From NCBI GenBank assembly GCA_934162685.1, contig CAKPJO010000008.1, positions 1 through 23,835 on the forward strand: 23,835 nt of DNA, read 5' to 3'. How positions within the stretch are numbered: the stretch's first letter is position 1; the number at the start of each line of letters is the position of its first letter. This DNA is from an uncultured Bacilli bacterium (GTDB taxonomy: Bacteria > Bacillota_I > Bacilli_A > RFN20 > CAG-826). Position numbers and translations under genes: made by a program. Under the pieces are notes generated by a model. That model was given only the letters and a program-made list of their open reading frames with translations. It searched no databases and was not told where the DNA came from. Below, one piece after another: positions 1-6,222 of this stretch.

Positions 1-1058
1 GTGCTTTAGTACCTGCTAAAGACGCTACATGTAGCGAAGATGGACACGTTGCATATTATGAATGTACAACATGTCATCATTATTTCTCTGATGAATCTTG
101 TGAAAATGAAATTGAAGATATTGCTATTCCTGGCGGACACATCATGTCTGATTTAGTAGCAGCAAAAGATGCTACTTGTACAAGTGATGGTAACTTAGCT
201 TATTATCACTGTGAAAGATGTAATAAATTCTTCGAAGATGAAGAAGGAACAAAAGATATTACTGGCACATATTTAATTACTAAAAAAGGCCATACAATTG
301 AATTCCACGAAGAAGTTGCTCCAACATGTTTAACAGTTGGTAACGTTGCTTATGCATATTGTTCTACTTGTGATAAATACTTTACAAGTACAGATGCTAC
401 AACAGAACTTGCAAGTAACAGTATATTTAGTGTTAAAAAACATAACTTCGTTGATGGCGTATGTGCAGATTGTGGATTAACTCAATTAACATTTAATACG
501 AATGAACAATCATTTGGAACAAAGGGAGCAGATATGAATCCTGTATTAAAAGCAAATCCTGGAACATGGGCTTTACAATCTGCAACAAACTTAACTTGTT
601 CAAAAGATGAAACAAATAATACTTTGATTGCTGATTCAAAAGCTGTTACAAGCAGTGCAAAAAGACAAGCATTCATGAGATTTATTCCTGCGGTTGATGG
701 AGTTGCATATGTTGGTAAGTATTTAATTTCATTTGACTTTACAGTTCAATCAGCAACAGATAAAAATATTGCAAAAGCAAAATTAACAGTGGGATTCTGT
801 GTACAAGGTGTAGGCGTAAGTGGTAATATTGCTACTGCCGATGATCATGTAACTGAATTTGAAATTGGTAAGACATATAGATTTGCAGCAGTAGTGGAAA
901 CTAAAAATGATGGTGAATTTATGCAATTTAATATTCGTAATTTACAAAAGTACGGAACAAAAGTTGTAATTTCAAATCCAGCAATTCAATATTTAGATAA
1001 TACTCCTGCTACTACAACAACAATTGCTAGCAAAGTATTTGGTGCTGAAGCTAAATAA
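1..1058 (+). CDS. Secreted Cys-repeat surface protein, 3' part (5' end outside window)
   Basis: The reading frame is open from base 3 with no start codon in context, so only the C-terminal part of about 350 residues is present. It begins with three degenerate repeats of the pattern K/P-x-A-T-C-x(3)-G-x(2)-A-Y-x(2)-C-x(2)-C-x(2)-[FY]-F (roughly bases 12-105, 159-250 and 312-400) and a closing half-repeat with C-A-D-C-G near base 465. Such CxxC repeats recur in surface proteins of gut Bacillota and may bind metal or form a rigid stalk; that role is inference. From about base 525 to the stop lies a beta-rich module beginning with a N-P-G-T-W motif, which resembles two modules in the lipoprotein at 14597-16549. 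No sortase motif or C-terminal membrane helix is visible, so anchoring must lie upstream or be absent. The function is unknown. The internal ATG at 144 is not the true start. Confidence 0.8.
   Translation, partial: ALVPAKDATCSEDGHVAYYECTTCHHYFSDESCENEIEDIAIPGGHIMSDLVAAKDATCTSDGNLAYYHCERCNKFFEDEEGTKDITGTYLITKKGHTIEFHEEVAPTCLTVGNVAYAYCSTCDKYFTSTDATTELASNSIFSVKKHNFVDGVCADCGLTQLTFNTNEQSFGTKGADMNPVLKANPGTWALQSATNLTCSKDETNNTLIADSKAVTSSAKRQAFMRFIPAVDGVAYVGKYLISFDFTVQSATDKNIAKAKLTVGFCVQGVGVSGNIATADDHVTEFEIGKTYRFAAVVETKNDGEFMQFNIRNLQKYGTKVVISNPAIQYLDNTPATTTTIASKVFGAEAK
12..400 (+). repeat. Three Cys-rich protein repeats (CxxC type)
   Basis: Three tandem repeats are encoded at about 12-105, 159-250 and 312-400. 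Each has a lone Cys after an A-T or P-T step, a Gly four residues later, an A-Y pair, and a C-x-x-C followed by an aromatic pair. The first two share the A-K-D-A-T-C stretch, which suggests recent duplication. More copies probably lie upstream of the window. Confidence 0.75.
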
Positions 1059-1087
1059 TTATTGAATTAATTATAATTTTATATTAT

Positions 1088-1116
1088 GAGGATGATATTA
1101 AATTATCGTCCTTTTT
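1088..1116 (+). terminator. Rho-independent terminator of the surface protein gene
   Basis: An 8-bp stem (AGGATGAT at 1089-1096 with ATCGTCCT at 1105-1112, one G-U pair) has an 8-nt AT loop and is followed by TTTTT. It lies 30 bases after the stop at 1058 and separates this gene from the repair operon. Confidence 0.8.
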
Positions 1117-1119
1117 CTT

Positions 1120-1148
1120 TTGTAAATATATTTGATATGCTTTAAAAT
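1120..1148 (+). promoter_or_regulatory. Promoter of the yhaO-yhaN operon
   Basis: A -35-like TTGTAA at 1120-1125 is separated by 17 bp from a -10 box TAAAAT at 1143-1148. This places the transcript start about 20 bases before the SD and start codon of the yhaO-like gene. It begins right after the upstream gene's terminator. Confidence 0.55.
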
Positions 1149-1173
1149 AGTAATGGTGTTAGGAGGGCGGTTT

Positions 1174-2232
1174 ATGAAAATAATACACGCTGCAGATTTG
1201 CATTTATCTTCTTCGTTTGTGGGCTTTCCCCAAGATTTAAAAAAACAAAGAAATATTGAATTATCAAATAATTTTCGTTTATTAATTGGATATGCTAGAC
1301 AAAATAATATTAAACATATAATACTTGCTGGTGATGTTTTTGATAATAATCGTCCGACAATAGCAATTAAATCTTTCTTTTATAATGAGATTGAAAAAAA
1401 TAGCGATATTACTTTTTACTATTTAAAAGGAAATCATGATATTGAAAATTCTTTAACAAGAACAGATTTAAGTAATTTAAAAACATTTACCAATATTTGG
1501 ACGACTTATAATGTTGATAATGTTACTATTACTGGTGTTGAGTTAAACGCGGATAATGAAAGCCTTGTTTATAATTCACTTTCTCTTAATAAAGATAAAT
1601 ATAATATTGTTACAATGCACGGACAACTGGGCGGAATAAGTAATGGAAAAGTATGTTCAATTAATCTAGATAGATTAAAAGGCTTAAATATTGATTACTT
1701 AGCTTTAGGACATGTTCATACTTTAAAAACTGGTAAATTAGATGAACGAGGATTTTACGCTTATCCAGGTTGCTTAGAAGGACGTGGATTTGATGAAACT
1801 GGTGCAAAAGGATTTATTGAAATAGATACTGACACTAAAAACATTCGTTTTATCCCGTTAAACCAAAGGCAAGTAAAAGTTTATGAGATATTTATAAAGA
1901 ATACTGATACAGAAAGTATGGCGTTAGATGAAATTATTAATAAAATAGACGCTAATAAGAAAGATACTGTTCGTATTATTTTAAAAGGCGAAGTGACATT
2001 TGAAATAGATGATTTAATAAAAAGATTAAAAGACTTATTACAGGGAAAATATGCTTATTTTGAAATAAAAAATCAACTAAAAAAGACTTATAAGTTAGAA
2101 GACTACATTAATAATGTTTCGCTTAAGAGTGAATTTATTAAAAATGTAATGGATTCTCGTTTAACAAATGAAGAAAAAAATGAAATTATTGCTATTGGAT
2201 TAATGGCTATAAATGGCGAGGAGGTAGAATAA
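1174..2232 (+). CDS. yhaO: YhaO/SbcD-type DNA repair metallophosphoesterase
   Basis: Predicted Mn-dependent DNA nuclease subunit of 352 residues, acting in the cytoplasm on DNA ends with the SbcC-like partner encoded next. The calcineurin-like metallophosphoesterase motifs appear in order: A-D-L-H at residues 7-10, G-D-V-F-D, G-N-H-D, M-H-G-Q and G-H-V-H, covering about the first 190 residues. A C-terminal capping region follows. The start is taken at ATG 1174, because AGGAGG (1161-1166) sits 7 bases before it and the protein then opens with M-K-I-I-H-A-A-D-L-H as in the family; the longer frame from 1132 has no SD and adds a non-homologous leader. The next gene starts one base after this stop, so translation is probably coupled. 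Whether the strict equivalent is YhaO or SbcD is less certain than the enzyme class. Confidence 0.88.
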   Translation: MKIIHAADLHLSSSFVGFPQDLKKQRNIELSNNFRLLIGYARQNNIKHIILAGDVFDNNRPTIAIKSFFYNEIEKNSDITFYYLKGNHDIENSLTRTDLSNLKTFTNIWTTYNVDNVTITGVELNADNESLVYNSLSLNKDKYNIVTMHGQLGGISNGKVCSINLDRLKGLNIDYLALGHVHTLKTGKLDERGFYAYPGCLEGRGFDETGAKGFIEIDTDTKNIRFIPLNQRQVKVYEIFIKNTDTESMALDEIINKIDANKKDTVRIILKGEVTFEIDDLIKRLKDLLQGKYAYFEIKNQLKKTYKLEDYINNVSLKSEFIKNVMDSRLTNEEKNEIIAIGLMAINGEEVE

Positions 2233-2233
2233 T

Positions 2234-5038
2234 ATGCGTTTAATCTCTTTATATATTAAAAAATTTGGGTGCTTAGCAAATTGTAAGATGACGTTTGATA
2301 AAAATTTAACTATTAAATTTGCGGATAATGGTAAAGGTAAATCTACACTTGCTGCATTTATTAAAGCAATGTTTTATGGATTAGAAAACGTCACAAAAAA
2401 AGATAAGTTTGTGGATAGAAAGCATTATGCTCCACTTAATGGTGATTCTTTTGGTGGAAGTATTATTTTTGAATGCAAAGGTCAAACTTATCGTATTGAA
2501 AGGTTTTTTGATAATAAATCCTCAAGTAAAGATATTACTTGTTTATATGATCAAAACAATCATCGAATGTATTTAAAAGAAGAATATGGTGACTATTTCT
2601 TTGGTATCGATAAAGAAAGTTATGAACGTACAGCATTTATTGGTAGTGAGGATTTATTAACTAAATCAACATTATCAATTAATAAAAAATTAAATAATTT
2701 AGTATCTAATGTTGAAGATGATTATGACTTTGATGCAATTGTTGAAAAGTTAGATGAAGGAATAAAAAAATATTATTATCCTCAAGCAAAAGTTAATAAA
2801 GGCGAATACGAAAAATGCCAAGATAAAATAGATGAATTAAAAGAAAAAACTGCCCAATTAACCGCTATTGAAGCAACAATGGAGCAAAACTATGAGAAGT
2901 TAAGTGATTATGATAAATCTATCGATAAACTAAAATCTGATATCTTAGTAGCGCAAAAAGCGGATATCACAAAAAAAGACTGGGAACATTATGATGCAAT
3001 GATTGAAGAAGTAGATAAATTAAAAAAAGATTTGCAAAATGAATTAGATAAATATCAAAGCGGAGTACCAACTAAAGAAGAATTAAAATCATTAGAAGAT
3101 AATTTAGATACTTATAATGCCACTAGTAATCGTCTAGAAAGTATTTCATATAGTAGCGAAGATAAAATTCGTCATGATACATTAAAAAGTAAATATCAAA
3201 TCATTCCTAGTTTGGAAGATATTAATTATCTAGAAAAGAATAAACAAAAAGAGCAAGAATTAAAAATAAAATTAAATTCTTTAACTTTTAGTAACGAAAA
3301 AGAAATTAAACTTAATGCTTTAAAAGAAAAATTTGATAACAAAATAATTAATGATGAAGTTATTTCTAAAATTGATGATCAAGTTAATACATTAGAAAAG
3401 CATAAAATTATTAACGAATCAACCTCTAATCAATTTTCTAATGATGAGATTAAAAAACTTAAACGAATGTTTGATGATAATTTACCAAGTAAAGAAAAAT
3501 TATTAGAAATAGAAACTTTATTAAAAGATTATCAACTTAATAAAGAAAAAGTAGATGGTATTTCTTATCAAAATAAACATAATACACCAATTATATTAAA
3601 TGCAACTATATCAATCTTACTTTTAATAGCCACAATTATTTTGTTTGTTTTTAAAATGGATATTTACGTTTATATTACTTTAGGGTTAACTATATTATCG
3701 TTTATATCATTATTAGTAGTTTTCATAACTAGTAAAAATAAATTAAATAAAAATGAATGGAAATATAAAGAAAAGAATATCGAAATTGCAAATGTTTTGC
3801 GTGAATTTTTTGCTGGTTTTATGATATCAGGTGATGAATTTTCCACTAATTTATTAATTTTAAAAAATGATATGGATAAGTATCAAAAATATTTAGAAAT
3901 TAAAAATAAAGTAATAGATGATAAAGAGATAGAAAATATAAAAGAATCTTTATCTAAAGCATTTTCTACATTTAATTATACTGGAGAAGATTATAAAGTG
4001 ATGTTAGACCAGTTAAAGAATGATTATAAAGATTATGTTTCTTTAAATGAAGATTATAAAGAGTTTAAAAATGCCAGTGAAAATATTTCTTCTGAATTAG
4101 AACAAAATGAAAAAGATATTAAAAATGTATTACAAAAATATGATATTTATATTAATGATATTGGTGAACTAAATAACACTCTTTTAGAAATAAATGATTT
4201 AAGAAAACTAAATGATAGTTTTCTTGCGTTAGTAACTAAAAACAAAGAAGATAAAGAAAAATGCGATAAATCTAAGGCGTATATTGATGTTTTTAAATCC
4301 AAATATCAAGTGACTATAGATGTTAAAAATTATATTAATTACGCTCGTAATTCAATTACTATCATTGAATCTTTAAAAGATAATATTAAAGATAAAGAAC
4401 AAAAAATAGAAAAGTTTAAAAATGATAATAATTTATCTTTGCGTCCGGATAGTAACACAAAAAGTGTTGATGAACTAAATGAATTATTATCTAAAACGAT
4501 AGCGGAACGCGATTCATTAGAAGCACTTATTAGTGATAATGAAGATAAATTAATGTATTTAAGTGAATATGAAGACGATCTTAAAACTTATCAAGAAGAA
4601 AAACAAAAAGCTAAGGATCGAGCGAATTTAATAAAAAAAGCAAAAAACTATATGGAATCTGCAGATGAAAATCTTAAAAATAAGTTTATAATGCCAATTC
4701 AAGATAAATATATTGATTATGCTAGACAAATTAATCCCCACTTAGCGGATAATATAAGCATGAACTATGATTTTGAAATAAATTTTGATATTAATGGTAA
4801 ATATAAAAACTATTTACAATTATCTTTAGGAGAAAAAGCTTGTTTGTGTTTATGTTTAAGATTTGCAATTATTGATAATATTTATAAAGATGATAAACCA
4901 ATTATTATTCTTGATGATCCATTTGTTAATTTAGATGAAGATAACTTACAAAAAGCTAAAGATGTTTTGGTTAAATTATCTAGTAATACACAAGTGTTAT
5001 ATTTATGTTGTCATAAATCTAGAATGATTGAAAAATAA
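2234..5038 (+). CDS. yhaN: YhaN/SbcC-type AAA ATPase with internal membrane helices
   Basis: Large SMC-like ATPase subunit (934 residues) that pairs with the preceding phosphoesterase for DNA-end processing. Walker A (N-G-K-G-K-S-T) is at residues 32-38, an ABC signature (L-S-L-G-E) near 863, and Walker B (I-I-I-L-D-D-P) near 890, so the two ATPase half-domains flank a long coiled-coil region rich in Lys, Glu and Asp. There is no C-x-x-C zinc hook. Instead the centre carries two strongly hydrophobic segments, about residues 452-473 and 477-499, predicted to form a membrane hairpin at the tip of the coiled coil. This is more like YhaN proteins of Bacillus relatives than Rad50/SbcC. The SD is GAGGAGG inside the end of the upstream gene. 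No clear terminator follows the stop. Confidence 0.85.
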   Translation: MRLISLYIKKFGCLANCKMTFDKNLTIKFADNGKGKSTLAAFIKAMFYGLENVTKKDKFVDRKHYAPLNGDSFGGSIIFECKGQTYRIERFFDNKSSSKDITCLYDQNNHRMYLKEEYGDYFFGIDKESYERTAFIGSEDLLTKSTLSINKKLNNLVSNVEDDYDFDAIVEKLDEGIKKYYYPQAKVNKGEYEKCQDKIDELKEKTAQLTAIEATMEQNYEKLSDYDKSIDKLKSDILVAQKADITKKDWEHYDAMIEEVDKLKKDLQNELDKYQSGVPTKEELKSLEDNLDTYNATSNRLESISYSSEDKIRHDTLKSKYQIIPSLEDINYLEKNKQKEQELKIKLNSLTFSNEKEIKLNALKEKFDNKIINDEVISKIDDQVNTLEKHKIINESTSNQFSNDEIKKLKRMFDDNLPSKEKLLEIETLLKDYQLNKEKVDGISYQNKHNTPIILNATISILLLIATIILFVFKMDIYVYITLGLTILSFISLLVVFITSKNKLNKNEWKYKEKNIEIANVLREFFAGFMISGDEFSTNLLILKNDMDKYQKYLEIKNKVIDDKEIENIKESLSKAFSTFNYTGEDYKVMLDQLKNDYKDYVSLNEDYKEFKNASENISSELEQNEKDIKNVLQKYDIYINDIGELNNTLLEINDLRKLNDSFLALVTKNKEDKEKCDKSKAYIDVFKSKYQVTIDVKNYINYARNSITIIESLKDNIKDKEQKIEKFKNDNNLSLRPDSNTKSVDELNELLSKTIAERDSLEALISDNEDKLMYLSEYEDDLKTYQEEKQKAKDRANLIKKAKNYMESADENLKNKFIMPIQDKYIDYARQINPHLADNISMNYDFEINFDINGKYKNYLQLSLGEKACLCLCLRFAIIDNIYKDDKPIIILDDPFVNLDEDNLQKAKDVLVKLSSNTQVLYLCCHKSRMIEK

Positions 5039-5056
5039 TCAGACTAGGTATTCAGT

Positions 5057-5115
5057 TTATCTTATCAAAAAATTGACATATGATAAGATAAGTGAGTAGA
5101 TAAATGATAAGATAA
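5057..5115 (+). repeat. Three GATAAGATAA repeats, one inverted and two direct
   Basis: TTATCTTATC lies at 5057-5066, and its exact complement GATAAGATAA lies at 5082-5091 and again at 5106-5115. The first pair forms a perfect 10-bp inverted repeat with a 15-base spacer. The second and third copies are direct, 24 bp apart. They flank and overlap a candidate promoter and look like operator sites for an unidentified repressor. Confidence 0.65.
5073..5102 (+). promoter_or_regulatory. Candidate promoter embedded in GATAAGATAA repeats
   Basis: A consensus -35 TTGACA (5073-5078) lies in the loop of the inverted repeat. With an 18-bp spacer, a weak -10-like TAGATA falls at 5097-5102, between the second and third repeat copies. 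Transcription would run toward the XRE gene through about 270 bases with no clear coding region. Confidence 0.4.
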
Positions 5116-5269
5116 AATGAAAGTGAGAAAATAGTTATGATTAAAGAAATCTCAAGCCACTATTTATCAATCTTTAGACAAACTGATGAAATTAAATATA
5201 GTAAAAAGAGTGGGAGCAAGAAAGACTGGCTATTGGGATATTTCAAATTAAATTTAGTGTAATATGCAG

Positions 5270-5319
5270 ATTAAACTGCTAGTTGATAAAAATTAAACTG
5301 ATAGATGAGTAATTAAACT
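5270..5319 (+). repeat. Three ATTAAACT direct repeats upstream of the XRE gene
   Basis: Exact ATTAAACT octamers occur at 5270-5277, 5292-5299 and 5312-5319, spaced 22 and 20 bp, about two helical turns each, on the same face of DNA. They end about 34 bases before the -10 box of the XRE gene, a plausible position for autoregulation by its product. In such AT-rich DNA chance cannot be excluded. Confidence 0.4.
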
Positions 5320-5352
5320 AATTTGCTATTTAAATTTATAAAATCTTTCTTT

Positions 5353-5358
5353 TATAAT
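5353..5358 (+). promoter_or_regulatory. -10 box of the XRE regulator operon
   Basis: A perfect TATAAT lies 21 bases before the chosen start codon at 5380, with the SD GGAGG (5367-5371) between. No good -35 box sits 16-18 bp upstream, so the promoter may need an activator or be weak. Confidence 0.5.
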
Positions 5359-5379
5359 TGATGTATGGAGGATATAAAT

Positions 5380-5859
5380 ATGGAAACATTAGGAACTAGA
5401 CTCGTAGAATTAAGAAAAAAATATAATTTTACGCAAGCTGATATTGGAGAAAAATTAAATGTATCAGTTCAAGCAGTTAGCAAATGGGAAAATGATTTAT
5501 CTTTACCAGATTATGATTATCTAATTAAACTAGCGGATTTATTTAATACATCTATAGATGAATTATTAGGAAGAAAAAAAGAAATTGTGAGACAAGAAGA
5601 AAACAAAGATAAAAATAAATTATTATTTAAAATTTCTATCAAAAGCGCAGACGGAGATGAAATAAATATTAATCTACCATTATCAGTTATAAAAGTATTA
5701 GTGGAAAATAATTCAAATACTAATATCATATCTGGAAATGAGTCGCTTAAAAATATTGATTTTGCTTCTTTGCTATCTTTAGCAGAGCAAGGTGTAATTG
5801 GTGAAATTGTTAATATAAGTAGCGCAGATGGCGACATAATAAAAATCGTGGTGGAATAA
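5380..5859 (+). CDS. XRE-family regulator with YvlB-like C-terminal domain
   Basis: Predicted DNA-binding regulator of 159 residues. Residues 1-65 form a Cro/C1-type helix-turn-helix with the family's typical V-S-V-Q-A-V-S-K-W-E-N recognition region and L-P-D-Y-D-Y-L-I-K-L-A-D-L-F. After a charged linker, residues 80-159 form a compact beta-rich region of the sort seen in YvlB-like proteins of Bacillota: an S-A-D-G-D-x-I-x-I strand motif at 89-93 and again at 148-152, with L-P-L-S-V-I-K and an acidic helix between. In Bacillus that family is tied to cell-envelope stress, so envelope sensing is a possible but unproven role. The start is set at ATG 5380, because GGAGGATA (5367-5374) precedes it at proper spacing; an in-frame ATG at 5365 would overlap the SD. 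The next gene begins one base after the stop. Confidence 0.8.
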   Translation: METLGTRLVELRKKYNFTQADIGEKLNVSVQAVSKWENDLSLPDYDYLIKLADLFNTSIDELLGRKKEIVRQEENKDKNKLLFKISIKSADGDEININLPLSVIKVLVENNSNTNIISGNESLKNIDFASLLSLAEQGVIGEIVNISSADGDIIKIVVE

Positions 5860-5860
5860 T

Positions 5861-6091
5861 GTGAAAGTTGTTTTAAAAAATGAAAAACATCGGATAGTGC
5901 TCTATTTTCCATTATGGATTATAAAAACAAAAGTATTCAAAAAAATATTGAACGATAACAATATTAGCTTCAAATTCACATTAAATAATAAATTGCTCTA
6001 TAAAGTATTAAAAAAATATATAAGAATAAATGGACATTTTACACTTTTAAGCATTCATTCTGATACAAAAAATGTTAAAATAATAATATAA
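5861..6091 (+). CDS. Small basic protein, companion of the XRE regulator
   Basis: A 76-residue product starting at GTG 5861, one base after the XRE stop, with a G-rich SD (GGTGG) in the end of that gene; co-translation is likely. It opens with a hydrophobic Y-F-P-L-W-I-I-K stretch and closes with L-L-Y-K-V-L-K-K, G-H-F-T-L-L-S-I and V-K-I-I-I. This order (hydrophobic opener, basic helix, then F-T-L-x-x-x-x-S-x and beta strand) resembles the YvlB-like domain at the end of its neighbour, so the pair may be related by domain duplication. The function is unknown. It has no clear signal peptide or membrane helix; the opener might associate with a membrane surface. Confidence 0.6.
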   Translation: MKVVLKNEKHRIVLYFPLWIIKTKVFKKILNDNNISFKFTLNNKLLYKVLKKYIRINGHFTLLSIHSDTKNVKIII

Positions 6092-6138
6092 GCAAAAAAA
6101 ATTAAACAATTATTTTATAAATGTTAGTGGTTTACAAA

Positions 6139-6195
6139 TTGCAATACTATGAAAAAATTAATGCAATGTAATTGCTACCATAAATAAACTATAAT
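6139..6195 (+). promoter_or_regulatory. AraC-type operator and promoter of the GH2 gene
   Basis: Half-sites TGCAAT at 6140-6145 and 6162-6167 are direct repeats 22 bp apart. A perfect -10 TATAAT at 6190-6195 follows after 22 bp. The inner half-site overlaps the -35 position, where no good -35 box exists, as is usual for activator-dependent promoters. The same arrangement occurs before the glucuronate operon, the surface-hydrolase operon and the candidate small RNA. Confidence 0.75.
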
Positions 6196-6222
6196 TATGT
6201 TTATAGAAATGAGCGATTGATT

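Larger units (their letters stand above)
5039..5379. other. 340-base intergenic region with repeats and no convincing gene
   Basis: This stretch between the repair operon and the XRE gene holds three GATAAGATAA-type repeats around a TTGACA promoter (left half) and three ATTAAACT repeats (right half), listed separately. A 41-codon frame (5137-5262, starting M-I-K-E-I-S-S-H) is open, but it lacks an SD and resembles no family I know, so I do not call it. The region may be a regulatory area or the decayed remains of a gene. Confidence 0.5.

Noticed and set aside
12..400. DNA-level tandem repeat or CRISPR-like array
   Set aside because: The periodicity is in the protein (Cys repeats), with diverged DNA and no constant repeat-spacer structure.
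1132..1173. Upstream ATG at 1132 as start of the phosphoesterase gene
   Set aside because: It overlaps the promoter -10 region and SD; the extra 14 residues do not belong to the family, whose N-terminus begins with the metal-binding strand at 1174.
5137..5262. 41-codon frame in the intergenic region (M-I-K-E-I-S-S-H...)
   Set aside because: No SD, no family resemblance, length expected by chance in this composition; mentioned only as part of the intergenic description.
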